From: Virgisporangium aurantiacum
GTDB lineage: Bacteria; Actinomycetota; Actinomycetes; Mycobacteriales; Micromonosporaceae
NCBI RefSeq assembly: GCF_016863635.1
Contig: NZ_BOPG01000122.1
Coordinates: 1 to 37,605, forward strand
DNA length: 37,605 bases
Reading direction: 5' to 3'
In this document: positions 19,001 through 26,462 of the stretch, in pieces
How positions within the stretch are numbered: position 1 is the stretch's first letter
How the letters are laid out: each line of letters starts with the position of its first letter
Made by a program: the position numbers and the translations under genes
The notes under the pieces: generated by a model
The model's input: the letters and a program-made list of their open reading frames with translations, nothing else
The model's database searches: none
What the model was told of the DNA's origin: nothing

Positions 19001-19314
19001 GGGTGGACGATCCCGCGGACCCGGTCCGGCATCCCGAGCGCGTCGTCGACGCGGCGACCGCCTACGTCGGATTCTGCGCCCTGGCTCTCGGCGACGAGGA
19101 TCGAGCCGAGCGCTGCTGGGCTGCGATCGAGGAGCGCGCGTCGCGACTGCGGGAGACGGCCGATCGGGTCGACTACTTCGCGACGAGCGTGCCGGAGTTG
19201 TCGCTCTTCGGCCTCGACACGGGGCACGTCGCGCGTCAGGCGGCTGAGCTCGAGCGCCTCGCGCGCGCCGGACGGTCGGCGGCCGGCGGCCGGCGGCCCA
19301 CACTGGTCGACTGA
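16090..19314 (+). CDS. DUF5107 domain protein with TPR repeats
   Basis: A 1074-residue protein. Residues about 20-430 match DUF5107: GRIYPLPLIERID, ENPWVRLMVLPALGGRIHVG, YDFFYRNNVIKPALVGLTGP, WISGGVEFNWPQHHRPATY, FLWWANVAA. From memory the domain has a galactose-mutarotase-like beta-sandwich fold. The C-terminal half (about 510-1040) is alpha-helical with tetratricopeptide-like repeats (DTEAYYRLGLVLLRLGREGE, ALDAFGRAQW). There is no signal peptide. The family typically sits in carbohydrate-use loci. A role in sugar processing is likely, but the reaction is not something I can state. The GTG start at 16090 is chosen because the homology begins directly after it; no good ribosome site is visible. 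It lies 82 nt after the AraC gene. The stop is 7 nt from the convergent epimerase-like gene. Confidence 0.85.
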   Translation: MTSPFLLPDAPADLAARIRAGGAVAWEHPVTIDTYATGAPEALPVFSESRVYQGSTGRIYPLPLIERIDAVKAPRAWDAFHLENPWVRLMVLPALGGRIHVGYDKVAGYDFFYRNNVIKPALVGLTGPWISGGVEFNWPQHHRPATYLPVDAEIETAPDGSVTVWCTDHDPFARMRASHGVTLRPDSALIELRVRLHNRTEERQTFLWWANVAARSHDRYQSFFPPDVRFVADHARRAVTAFPRADRPYYGVVYPARVDTAHPDADRLDFYANIPVPTSYMILETRDDFFGGYDHAADAGFVHWADRRIAPGKKQWTWGNAPFGHAWDRQLTDADGPYVELMAGVFTDNQPDFSYLAPGEVREFSQYWYPISRIGVPLHATTRAALSLERTDAGLRVGLASPTRHSIRIVARTAAGDRVEHPAEVGPDEPVIVVLDLDVGSVRDVSVEVLEGELSIAHWSAPEESGAEPTVATAPPAPHEIASSDELYLTGVHVAQYRHPTRDPEPYWREAVARDPGDSRPLVALAAQAYRRAEYAAAQELLTRAIARQTRHNSNPADTEAYYRLGLVLLRLGREGEALDAFGRAQWSLPWSAPARLELARADLRADRPDDALARRLDSADPRAAAIAVIALRRLDRRAEADATLARALRDDPRDRWLRSLAGSPDDLDGRTLIDLAGEYRRVGDTTAALELLARAAYAPASDAGDTRPVAGYLSAAILLERARLDDAATARWRDLDGVFPAGLDEHDALATAAELDPNDPTAPDLLGIWLYDAGRRAEALAAWRRARHAGGDRAVLLRNLALATATVEGDEHSAARIYDAAIRRSEGSARLLLERDILARRLEEPAESRLARLDAHPGSIEKRDDLVVLRADLLTDLGRAAEALDLLDGRTLRAWEGGEGLALAARDRACLTLARAALARGDRFGAFAETDRALSVPHSLGEDRHLLDSLAEIRYLRGLALGDRAEWAAGVDDPADPVRHPERVVDAATAYVGFCALALGDEDRAERCWAAIEERASRLRETADRVDYFATSVPELSLFGLDTGHVARQAAELERLARAGRSAAGGRRPTLVD

Positions 19315-19321
19315 GCCGCGA

Positions 19322-20134
19322 TCAACCGGGCGCGACCGCGAGCCACCACTCGAGCGGCTCGCCCGGTCGCAGCGTCGGCGCCGTTCCCAGCGCGACGGCG
19401 ACCTCGAGCGAGTCGGCATAGCCGAGCGATGGCTCGACGGCGATGACGGGCTCGTCGGCCCAAGCCCGGTTGTCGAGCCAGATCGCGAGGTAGCGGCACT
19501 CCGGCGAGAGGGTCAGCCCGAGACGGCCGCCGTCAGAGCGGATGAGGACGACCCGCGTCACGGCCGGTTCGTCCGGGTGTACGTAGACCTTCCGGCTGCC
19601 GCCGTCGGGCAGCGCGTCGAGGCTCGTCAACTGCTCGCTCCAGCCGATCACCGGCCATCCCTTCGCACTTACCTCGACCGCCCGCTCGGGAGTCGGCGAC
19701 AGCTCGACCCGGCTCCCTGGGGGAGCCGCGAACTGCGGGTGCGCGGTCCACAAGAACGGCACTGCTCCGCCGGTCGTCTCGGCCGAGTACTCCAGGCGCA
19801 GGCCGCCGTCGCCGGTCGAGACGATGCGCCGGCGCAGGACATAGGGCCAGCTCGCGCCGGCGTGGCGAAGGCCGGTGCCGGTCGCCGTCCATGGCACGTC
19901 CCAGGCGTCGCCGTGGTCGGGAAGGCGGCGGCCGTCAACGACGCATTGGTTGATCGTCGGCGCGCACTCGTCCCAGCCCGCCATCTCGGCCAGGCCGAAC
20001 GGCATTCCGGGCACCGCGCCGGTCCGTCGCGAGCGGGTGAGCCACTCGCGGCCCGCAGGATCGCGTAGCGAGATGATCTTCGCCCCGCGCGCTGCGTCGA
20101 TCTCGAAAGTCATCCCAGGGTCGCCGGTCACCAC
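19322..20134 (-). CDS. Aldose 1-epimerase-like protein
   Basis: A 270-residue galactose-mutarotase-fold protein, presumed to interconvert sugar anomers or act on a related sugar. Visible signatures: RGAKIISLRDPAGREWL, GWDECAPTI (the family's substrate-binding region), VPFLWTAHPQF (the His is in the position of a catalytic His), and PVIAVEPSLGYADSLEVA (the C-terminal Glu is in the position of the catalytic base). The frame opens with GTG codons at 20134; ATG eight codons in (MTFEIDAARG) is also plausible. It is convergent with the DUF5107 gene and divergent from the GH43 gene, sharing a short control region with it. Confidence 0.82.
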   Translation of the reverse strand: MVTGDPGMTFEIDAARGAKIISLRDPAGREWLTRSRRTGAVPGMPFGLAEMAGWDECAPTINQCVVDGRRLPDHGDAWDVPWTATGTGLRHAGASWPYVLRRRIVSTGDGGLRLEYSAETTGGAVPFLWTAHPQFAAPPGSRVELSPTPERAVEVSAKGWPVIGWSEQLTSLDALPDGGSRKVYVHPDEPAVTRVVLIRSDGGRLGLTLSPECRYLAIWLDNRAWADEPVIAVEPSLGYADSLEVAVALGTAPTLRPGEPLEWWLAVAPG

Positions 20135-20174
20135 TGCATTTTGGTCATTCGCCGCAGCCCGCGGGCAACCTACC

Positions 20175-20208
20175 AGCGGATCGTCCAGGTAGTGCCGCGC
20201 GATCCGCT
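20175..20208. promoter_or_regulatory. Inverted repeat AGCGGATC / GATCCGCT between epimerase and GH43 genes
   Basis: Perfect 8-bp arms at 20175-20182 and 20201-20208 with an 18-nt gap. It lies in the only space between two divergent sugar genes, so it may be an operator, for example for the nearby AraC-type regulator. If the GH43 gene starts at GTG 20296 the site lies upstream of it. Confidence 0.4.
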
Positions 20209-20295
20209 ATGGAGGTGACGAGGGACGCTCGGAAAACTCGGCCTGACACCATCGGACGACGGCGGCCACGGCGACGTGGACGATTGGGGAAGACC

Positions 20296-23200
20296 GTGAG
20301 CTTGGGGATCAGCTCGACGCCGAGCCCTACGCGTCGGCTCGCCACCGCGGTGATCGCCGTCCTGGCGACGCTCGGCGCGCAGCTCATCGCGGTGGCAAAC
20401 GGCTCGGCGGCGCACGCCGCGGAGACCGTCACCACCGTCGACCACCGCACGGTGACGACCGAGCGCGGAACGCCGAACGCGACCTACTACTCGGGAGAGT
20501 GGGCGAGCAACAGCCGCATCCACTGGGCGACCACGGGCTCGTTCTTCGAGATCGTGTTCACCGGGCACGCGCTGACCCTTTTCGGGAGCACGCGCAGCGG
20601 CCACGGCGTCGGGCATGTCCACATCGATGGCGTCGAGCGCGGCCAGGTGGTTTACAACGACGCGAACAACAACACTGTGCGCCCGCTCTTCGCGCTGACG
20701 GGACTGACCGACGAACAGCACACTCTGCGGGTGGACGCCGAGGGCTGGGTCGACCACGGGTGGGTCCAGTTCACCACCGGCACCATCGACACCCCTGACG
20801 GGCTGGAGCGTGTCTACGACGTGGTGGACGGCTACGTCGCCGGCGACCACACGTCCACGTCGTGGGCCCCGTTCGCTACCGCCTTCGCGAGCGCGCAGAC
20901 CCTCGTGCGGGACGACAGCGGCACTCCCGAGCAGCGTGAGAGCGCCCGTGTCGCCCTCCAGAACGCGGCGGACGCACTGGTGCTGCTGCGCGGACTGCGT
21001 GACCTCGTGTCCGACTATGCAAGCCGGGTACCGACCGGGTACACGGCCGAGTCGTGGGCGCAGTTCGCCAATGCTCGGAACGCCGCAGCCGTGGTGCTCG
21101 CCGACGACGCGGCGACGAAGGCCGAGGTGGTCGCCGCGAAGAACGCGCTTCAGGAGTCCGCGGGCAATCTCGTCACCACATCAGGCGGGTCGTTCGAGAC
21201 GATCACGAACGACACGTGGTGGTACGACACGGACGGCAATCCGATCTACTCCCAGGGCGGCGGCATCTTCCAATTCGGCGACACGTACTACTGGTACGGC
21301 GTGCGCTACCGGGGAGCCCCGCTCTACCACGCGGATCCGTCGCGCCAGTACTCGGGCGATGTCAAGCTCGTGTCGATCCCGGTCTACTCGTCGCAGGACC
21401 TCGTGAACTGGAAGTTCGAGAACGAGGTGGCGACCCAGGACACCGAGCTACACCTCGGCAACTCGGTCAGCACCTACTTCGACCGGATGCAGACGCTCGC
21501 GGACGCCGACTGGATGGGCCGGATGGGCGTCGCGTACAACGAGAACGACGGCACCTACGTGCTGGTCATCCAGATGGCGATCGACGAGGACCCGACACCG
21601 AACATGGGCGGGACCCTGCTCATGCTGCGCGGCGACTCGCCGACTGACGACTTCGTTTACGCGAACGCGCAGCGGCAGATCGTCAACAACCCCACGCCCG
21701 CGTCGGGTGACCAGACCGTGTTCACCGACGACGACGGTGAGGACTACCTGATCTTCTCCAACGGCAGCGGGCGCAACCGCTTCTTCGTGTCCCGCCTCGA
21801 CCTCGACGCGCTCCACATCGAGCCGGGCGTGCAGATCGGCGCCTCACAGGGCGCCGGTCGCGAGGGCAACGCGATGTTCAAGTTCGGTGACAGGTACTAT
21901 GCGGCCGCGTCGGACCTCCACGGCTGGAACACGTCGGTAAACTACGTGATGCAGTCGCAGACAGACGATATTCAGGGCGCGTACAGCCCCGAGTTCATGC
22001 TCGCCGGCACGGAGCGCGACTACAGCCACGTCACGCAGACGGGCTTTTTCGTGACGATCCACGGTACGAAGCGCGACATGGTGCTCTACGCGGGTGACCG
22101 CTGGGCGGACTTCGCCTGGAACGGCCACGGATACAACCAGTGGCTCCCGATCGAGGCGGCCGGCGACGGCGGCCTGCGCTTCCACTCGATGAGCCAGTGG
22201 CAGCTCAACGCGGTCACCGGCGAGTGGCGCGTCGGCCAGGACAACAACTACGTGCTCAACGGCGACTTCCAGGCCGACCGCATCCTCCTCACCGACCTGC
22301 TCGGCTGGGAGGAGCACGTGGACCCCGACTCGGTGTCCACATCGTTCATCGGCAACACGAACGGCGGGGCGAACACGAGCCGCTTCTCGCTGCGGCTCGG
22401 GGCGAGCACGGCGTTCTCCGGTTCGGTGAGCCAGGATCTCGACGTGCCCGACGGGGTGTACCGGCTCGCGCTGTCCGCCAACACCGCAGGCGGGCTGGAG
22501 TACGCCCGCGGGGTCGTGAAGGACGGCGATGGCCACCGTCACGAGCTCGATATCAAGGCGACCAACGGCTGGGCCGAGTTCTCGGCCGCCGGCCTCCCGC
22601 TCACGGGCGGCAGCGTCACGGTGAGCATCGAGGCGCGTGGACCCGGCGGAACGGCCGTCCAGGCGGACGCCATCTCGCTCGTCCGGCAGACCGTCGACAC
22701 GACAGCGCTCACCGCCGCGGTCAAGGCGAACGAGGGTCGCGCGTCCTCGGCGTACTCGGCGGCGACCTGGGGATCGTTCGCCGAAGCGCTCGGCGCCGCT
22801 CGCGACGTGCTCGCTTCCCCAATCTCGACCCAGCAGGCCGTCGACGCGGCACGCGCCGGCCTCGAAACCGCGGGGGCCGCGCTCGTCCCGGCGCTCGTCT
22901 CCATCGACATCACCACGGCGCGGACCCTGTACGCCGTCGGCGACGCGTACGACGCCGAAGCGACGACCGTGGTGGGAACCTTCGCCGATGGATCGAGGCG
23001 CCCGCTGGGAGGCGTCGAGTTCACAGTGGACGGATTCACCTCGGCGACCATCGGCGACCGGACCCTGACCATCACCGGATCCGTCGCCCTGGCGGCCACC
23101 GGCGCCGGCGCCGTGACCGATACGGTCGCGATCCGCGTGCTCGTCGCGTGGAACGCGATGACCGTCTACACCGGAGGCCAGAGTGTCCTCCACAGTGGAG

Positions 23201-23421
23201 CGGTCTGGTACGCCTCCTGGTGGACGCAGAACCAGAAGCCGGGCGACCCGTACGGTCCGTGGCAGGAGATCGCGACCAGTCCGGACGGCATCGCGATCTG
23301 GACGCCCACGCGGATCTTCGTTGCCGGGGACAAGGCCGTGTACAACGGGCAGGTCCTGACCGCGAAGTGGTGGAACCGCAACCAGGTCCCCGGCAACCCG
23401 TACGGCCCTTGGGCGCCCTGA
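20296..23421 (+). CDS. Secreted modular GH43 glycoside hydrolase with CBM5/12-like modules
   Basis: A secreted enzyme of about 1041 residues. A signal peptide (RRLATAVIAVLATLGAQL, with cleavage near AAHAAE) is followed by an N-terminal beta-sandwich. Two FIVAR-type helical modules come next (SWAPFATAFASAQTL; SWAQFANARNAAAVVL). A GH43 propeller follows at about residues 300-650 (YDTDGNPIYSQGGGIFQFG, YYWYGVRY, YSSQDLVNWKF), then a CBM-like beta-sandwich, a third FIVAR and a bacterial Ig-like domain. It ends with two CBM5/12-type repeats (YASWWTQNQKPGDPYGPW; TAKWWNRNQVPGNPYGPW). The GH43 opening resembles exo-galactanase-type subfamilies, so a galactan or arabinogalactan target is suggested, not shown. 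GTG 20296 follows GGGGA and gives a normal signal peptide; ATG 20209 is the alternative with an extra Arg-rich leader. Confidence 0.87.
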   Translation: MSLGISSTPSPTRRLATAVIAVLATLGAQLIAVANGSAAHAAETVTTVDHRTVTTERGTPNATYYSGEWASNSRIHWATTGSFFEIVFTGHALTLFGSTRSGHGVGHVHIDGVERGQVVYNDANNNTVRPLFALTGLTDEQHTLRVDAEGWVDHGWVQFTTGTIDTPDGLERVYDVVDGYVAGDHTSTSWAPFATAFASAQTLVRDDSGTPEQRESARVALQNAADALVLLRGLRDLVSDYASRVPTGYTAESWAQFANARNAAAVVLADDAATKAEVVAAKNALQESAGNLVTTSGGSFETITNDTWWYDTDGNPIYSQGGGIFQFGDTYYWYGVRYRGAPLYHADPSRQYSGDVKLVSIPVYSSQDLVNWKFENEVATQDTELHLGNSVSTYFDRMQTLADADWMGRMGVAYNENDGTYVLVIQMAIDEDPTPNMGGTLLMLRGDSPTDDFVYANAQRQIVNNPTPASGDQTVFTDDDGEDYLIFSNGSGRNRFFVSRLDLDALHIEPGVQIGASQGAGREGNAMFKFGDRYYAAASDLHGWNTSVNYVMQSQTDDIQGAYSPEFMLAGTERDYSHVTQTGFFVTIHGTKRDMVLYAGDRWADFAWNGHGYNQWLPIEAAGDGGLRFHSMSQWQLNAVTGEWRVGQDNNYVLNGDFQADRILLTDLLGWEEHVDPDSVSTSFIGNTNGGANTSRFSLRLGASTAFSGSVSQDLDVPDGVYRLALSANTAGGLEYARGVVKDGDGHRHELDIKATNGWAEFSAAGLPLTGGSVTVSIEARGPGGTAVQADAISLVRQTVDTTALTAAVKANEGRASSAYSAATWGSFAEALGAARDVLASPISTQQAVDAARAGLETAGAALVPALVSIDITTARTLYAVGDAYDAEATTVVGTFADGSRRPLGGVEFTVDGFTSATIGDRTLTITGSVALAATGAGAVTDTVAIRVLVAWNAMTVYTGGQSVLHSGAVWYASWWTQNQKPGDPYGPWQEIATSPDGIAIWTPTRIFVAGDKAVYNGQVLTAKWWNRNQVPGNPYGPWAP

Positions 23422-23991
23422 CCGGTTCGGATACCACCGCAGCAACGGCGAAACCAACAGCGCCCGAGCCACCAGATGCGCCGACCGCCGCCCCCACGAC
23501 CTCATCGACGCCGTGACCAGGAGTAATCCGACTACCCAATAGCCCTGGAAGAGACAGCGACTTACCTAATCCTCGATCCGTGGATCGAGTTCTGATGGTG
23601 CCGGTCGGTATCAGTGGTTGATCATGTGGTTGATTGGTGCGTGGCTGTCTGACCGGCCTGTGTCCGGTGTCCTCGGTTCGGCTCGTCGGGTTGTGACGTG
23701 GATGTGCGTCTGATGCGTGTGGTGGGTTCGCTGGTCAGGTGTTAACGATCTTGTGCCCAATTGACGAGGCCCGGCCACCGCCCTGATCGCGGGGGCGATG
23801 CCGCTGCTGGCTCTGTTCGGATCGTCTCCCCAGCCGCCGGAGAAGATCGCGAGTTTGACGCTGAGCGCGCCCTCAGCTGAACTGCGGGTGCGGTACCGAA
23901 TCGCAGATCTTGGTGCTCGGATCATGACCTGCGAATGTCGACGTCGAGCACCAGCCATGGTCGGTCCGGATGGCGTGCTGGTCTCCGGGCG
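23422..23991. other. 570-bp gene-free stretch with a palindrome and a hairpin
   Basis: No frame here shows family resemblance. The 115-residue minus-strand frame (23611-23958) is His/Thr/Arg-rich and looks accidental. GCTGAG (23860-23865) and CTCAGC (23872-23877) form a hairpin 115 nt beyond the oxidoreductase stop. This stretch is the right border of the second sugar block and may contain unrecognised element ends. Confidence 0.45.
23572..23589. repeat. 18-bp perfect palindrome CTCGATCC-GT-GGATCGAG
   Basis: Arms of 8 bp separated by two bases, 150 nt past the GH43 stop. No T run follows, so it is a poor terminator. A protein-binding site or an element-end scar is equally likely. Confidence 0.45.
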
Positions 23992-25125
23992 TCATCCCTG
24001 CCGGGCACCGGCCAAGACCAGGGTGGGGTAGCGAAGGTTGTACCACCCGGTGGCGCGGAGGACGGCCTTCTTAACCATCGCGACTGAGCGGCCGGTGCGT
24101 ACCCTTCCGCGCGGGCTGCCGTCGAGTTCGGTGGGCTGGAGAAGGCCGTCCCACTCGCCGAGGCTGATGCACAGGGCGTCGGACTTGACGCGTAGCGGCT
24201 TGGGTTCACGCCCGGCCATGCGGGCGGTGATCGCCTTGAACGCGCACGCGGCTGCCAGCCCGCCGGGCCCGCAGCCCATGCGCAGCACCTGCCCATCCTG
24301 GGTGTGCGCAGCCGCGGCGTCCCCGATGCCGTAGACGTCCGGATGCGACTCCGAGCGCAGGGTTCCGTCCACGAGCATGCGCCCGCCGTCGTCGACGGCC
24401 AGCCCAGCCTCGCGGGCCAGGTCGGAAACCGTGAAGCCAGCGGTCCATGCCACGGCGTCGGCGGCGACATGTGTGCCGTTGTCCAGCAGCAGGCCCTCCG
24501 CGTCCACGTTGGCGACCACGGCATGCTCCAGCACTTGAATGCCGAGGCGGCTGACGGCGCCATGCAGGTACTCCCGCCCGCGTTCGGACAGCGTCTCGCC
24601 CAGTGCCCCGTTGGTGATCAACCGCACCGTTCGGTCCGGATGGGTCTCGGCGAGCGCGGTGGCCGTCTCCAGACCCGTCGGCCCGGCGCCGACCACCGCG
24701 ACCGTTGCAGCGGTGCGCATCCGATCGCGCAGCTGCCCCGCCTGCTCGGCGACGGCGATCGCGTAGGCGTGCTCGGCCACGCCGGGAACGGCTGTCAGGT
24801 CGGCGTGACTGCCCAGCGCGCATATCAGGATGTCGTAGCCGACCGGCTCGGCGCCGCTGGCTAGTTCCACCCGCCTCTCCTCGGTGTCGATGCGCGTGGC
24901 ACCATCGATGATCAGCCGGACGCCGGTGCCCTTGAACAGGTCGGGCAGTGGCATGTGGCGGACCTGCCGGCCGGAGGCGACCTGGTGGTTTCGCATGCGC
25001 TCGACGAATCGGTCGCGGTCGTTGACCACCGTGACGGTCGCGCCGGTGCGCTTGGCGAGCAGCTTGGCGGCCGTCACGCCGGTGTATCCGGCGCCGAGAA
25101 CCGCGATGCGTGGTGTCGTCGTCAT
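23992..25125 (-). CDS. FAD-dependent NAD(P)H oxidoreductase (NDH-2-like)
   Basis: A 377-residue flavoprotein of the pyridine nucleotide-disulphide oxidoreductase class. The FAD-binding Rossmann motif is at the N-terminus (RIAVLGAGYTGVTAAKLLA, residues 6-24). A second dinucleotide fold lies near 142 (VAVVGAGPTGLETATALAE), and the FAD-closing motif is DVYGIGDAAA near 270. No membrane segment or redox-active Cys pair is seen. ATG 25125 has GGGAG 8 nt upstream. It lies 70 nt downstream of an ECF41-type sigma gene. From what is known of that group, oxidoreductases in this position are its usual regulatory target. The electron acceptor is unknown. Confidence 0.88.
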   Translation of the reverse strand: MTTTPRIAVLGAGYTGVTAAKLLAKRTGATVTVVNDRDRFVERMRNHQVASGRQVRHMPLPDLFKGTGVRLIIDGATRIDTEERRVELASGAEPVGYDILICALGSHADLTAVPGVAEHAYAIAVAEQAGQLRDRMRTAATVAVVGAGPTGLETATALAETHPDRTVRLITNGALGETLSERGREYLHGAVSRLGIQVLEHAVVANVDAEGLLLDNGTHVAADAVAWTAGFTVSDLAREAGLAVDDGGRMLVDGTLRSESHPDVYGIGDAAAAHTQDGQVLRMGCGPGGLAAACAFKAITARMAGREPKPLRVKSDALCISLGEWDGLLQPTELDGSPRGRVRTGRSVAMVKKAVLRATGWYNLRYPTLVLAGARQG

Positions 25126-25159
25126 GAATGTGCTCCCGTCGTTCGTTCGTCAGCGGATG

Positions 25160-25186
25160 AACGGACGACCGGGGCGATTCGTGACA
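25160..25186 (-). promoter_or_regulatory. Candidate ECF41-type promoter for the oxidoreductase gene
   Basis: On the minus strand TGTCACG (plus 25180-25186) is followed after 16 nt by CGTT (25160-25163); CGTC also occurs at a 12-nt spacing (25164-25167). From memory the ECF41 consensus is TGTCACA at -35 and CGTC at -10. The site lies 35 nt upstream of the ATG, in the gap between the sigma gene and its presumed target. Confidence 0.5.
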
Positions 25187-25195
25187 ACGACGGGG

Positions 25196-26083
25196 TCAGA
25201 ACTTGTGTTTCGTTTGCCGCGCGAGGAAGGCGAGCTTGTCCGGGTTGGTGATGGTGCGGAGGGCGACGATGCTGTCGCCGTCGAACTCGGGGACGGTGAT
25301 GCCGGACAGTTGGCCGTCCAGGTACACGACGATTGCCGGCTCATCGTTGACCACGTCCGGCACCAGGCGGATACGCGGCGCGTACCGGGCAAGCGTGAGC
25401 AGGTTGCGCACGACCTCCTCTCGGCCGACCAGCGGATGCCGCAACGCCGGCGCCTTGCCGCCGCCGTCGGCCCAGCCGATCACGTCGTCGGCCAGGATCC
25501 GCTCCAAAGCAGGCACGTCGCCGACCAGGGCAGCCTCCAGGAACCGCTCCACGAGCTTCCGGTGCTGTTCGGGCTCGGCGGTGAACCGCTTGCGCGCCGT
25601 GGCGAGGTGCTGCTGCGCCCGGCGGTACAACTGCCGGACGTGCGGCTCTGTCAGGTCCAGAATCTCCGCGATCTCACGGTGGCTGTGACCGAACGCCTCC
25701 CGCAACACGAACACCGCCCGCTCCGGCGGGGTCAGCCGCTCCAGCAGCACCAGCACGCCCAGCGACAGCAACTCCCGCTGCTCCACCGCCTCGAACGGGT
25801 CGAACGCGGCGCCACCGGTGCGGACCGGCTCGGGCAGCCACGGCCCCACGTAGTGCTGCCGCTGCGCCCGCGCCGAGGTCAGCCGGTCCAGGCACAGATT
25901 CGTGACCACCTTCGTCAGCCACGCCTCCGGCGAGACCGCGGTGTCGCAACGCTCCCAGCGCAGGTAGGCGTCCTGCACTACGTCTTCGGCCTCGGTCGCC
26001 TCCCCGAGCAGCCGATAGGCGACACCGAACAGGCGCCGGCGGTTGGCCTCGAACCGCTCGAGCCGCTCCTGAGCAATGCCCAT
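25196..26083 (-). CDS. ECF41-type (SigJ-like) RNA polymerase sigma factor with SnoaL-like C-terminal domain
   Basis: A 295-residue sigma factor. Region 2 is RRRLFGVAYRLLGEATEAED, then VVQDAYLRWE (about 14-45). Region 4 is LTPPERAVFVLREAFGHSHR and EIAEILDLTEPHVRQLYRRA. Region 4 is followed by about 130 extra residues with the SnoaL/NTF2-like pattern (RKLVERFLEAALVGDVPALE, then GRTITNPDK-like end TITNPDKLAFLARQ). This tail defines the ECF41 group, where it replaces a separate anti-sigma factor. ATG 26081-26083 is chosen because region 2 begins soon after; the open frame to 26182 is unsupported. No strong ribosome site is seen. It is probably transcribed with the downstream oxidoreductase and also drives it from an internal promoter. 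Confidence 0.9.
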   Translation of the reverse strand: MGIAQERLERFEANRRRLFGVAYRLLGEATEAEDVVQDAYLRWERCDTAVSPEAWLTKVVTNLCLDRLTSARAQRQHYVGPWLPEPVRTGGAAFDPFEAVEQRELLSLGVLVLLERLTPPERAVFVLREAFGHSHREIAEILDLTEPHVRQLYRRAQQHLATARKRFTAEPEQHRKLVERFLEAALVGDVPALERILADDVIGWADGGGKAPALRHPLVGREEVVRNLLTLARYAPRIRLVPDVVNDEPAIVVYLDGQLSGITVPEFDGDSIVALRTITNPDKLAFLARQTKHKF

Positions 26084-26462
26084 GACCCAGGAGCGTAACC
26101 GGGTCGACGGCCGCCAGCGGTGGCCCGACGGCAGGGCGGCCCGATGGGCAGGGGCGGCGGGGCGCGGTGGTGACAGCGGCACAGGGCCGGCTCCGCTCGG
26201 ACGTCGCGCCGACGGACGTGCGCGACCGCACTCATGGTCGGCGCCATCGTCGACTACACCCGCGCCGTGCGGCCCGACACCGGCGACGCTACCTGTCCAT
26301 CATCGGTGGGCTCCGGGCCGAGCCGGGAGCGACGACACCCGCTGCGGCCTGATCCCTGATCCCGGGCCAGGTCGACGAGGCGATAGGGACCTGGCAACCA
26401 CACCACCGACAATCCCCGCAGCTGGTGACGTGCGCGCGTCACCGCTCGCCAGAAGGCTGCGC

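Noticed and set aside
23611..23958. 115-residue minus-strand frame in the gap after the GH43 gene
   Set aside because: Low-complexity His/Thr/Arg content, no ribosome site, and no recognisable domain.
26169..26175. TGTCACC on the minus strand upstream of the sigma gene, as an autoregulatory ECF41 promoter
   Set aside because: No CGTC or close variant lies at about 16 nt; the nearest CGTC is far out of spacing.
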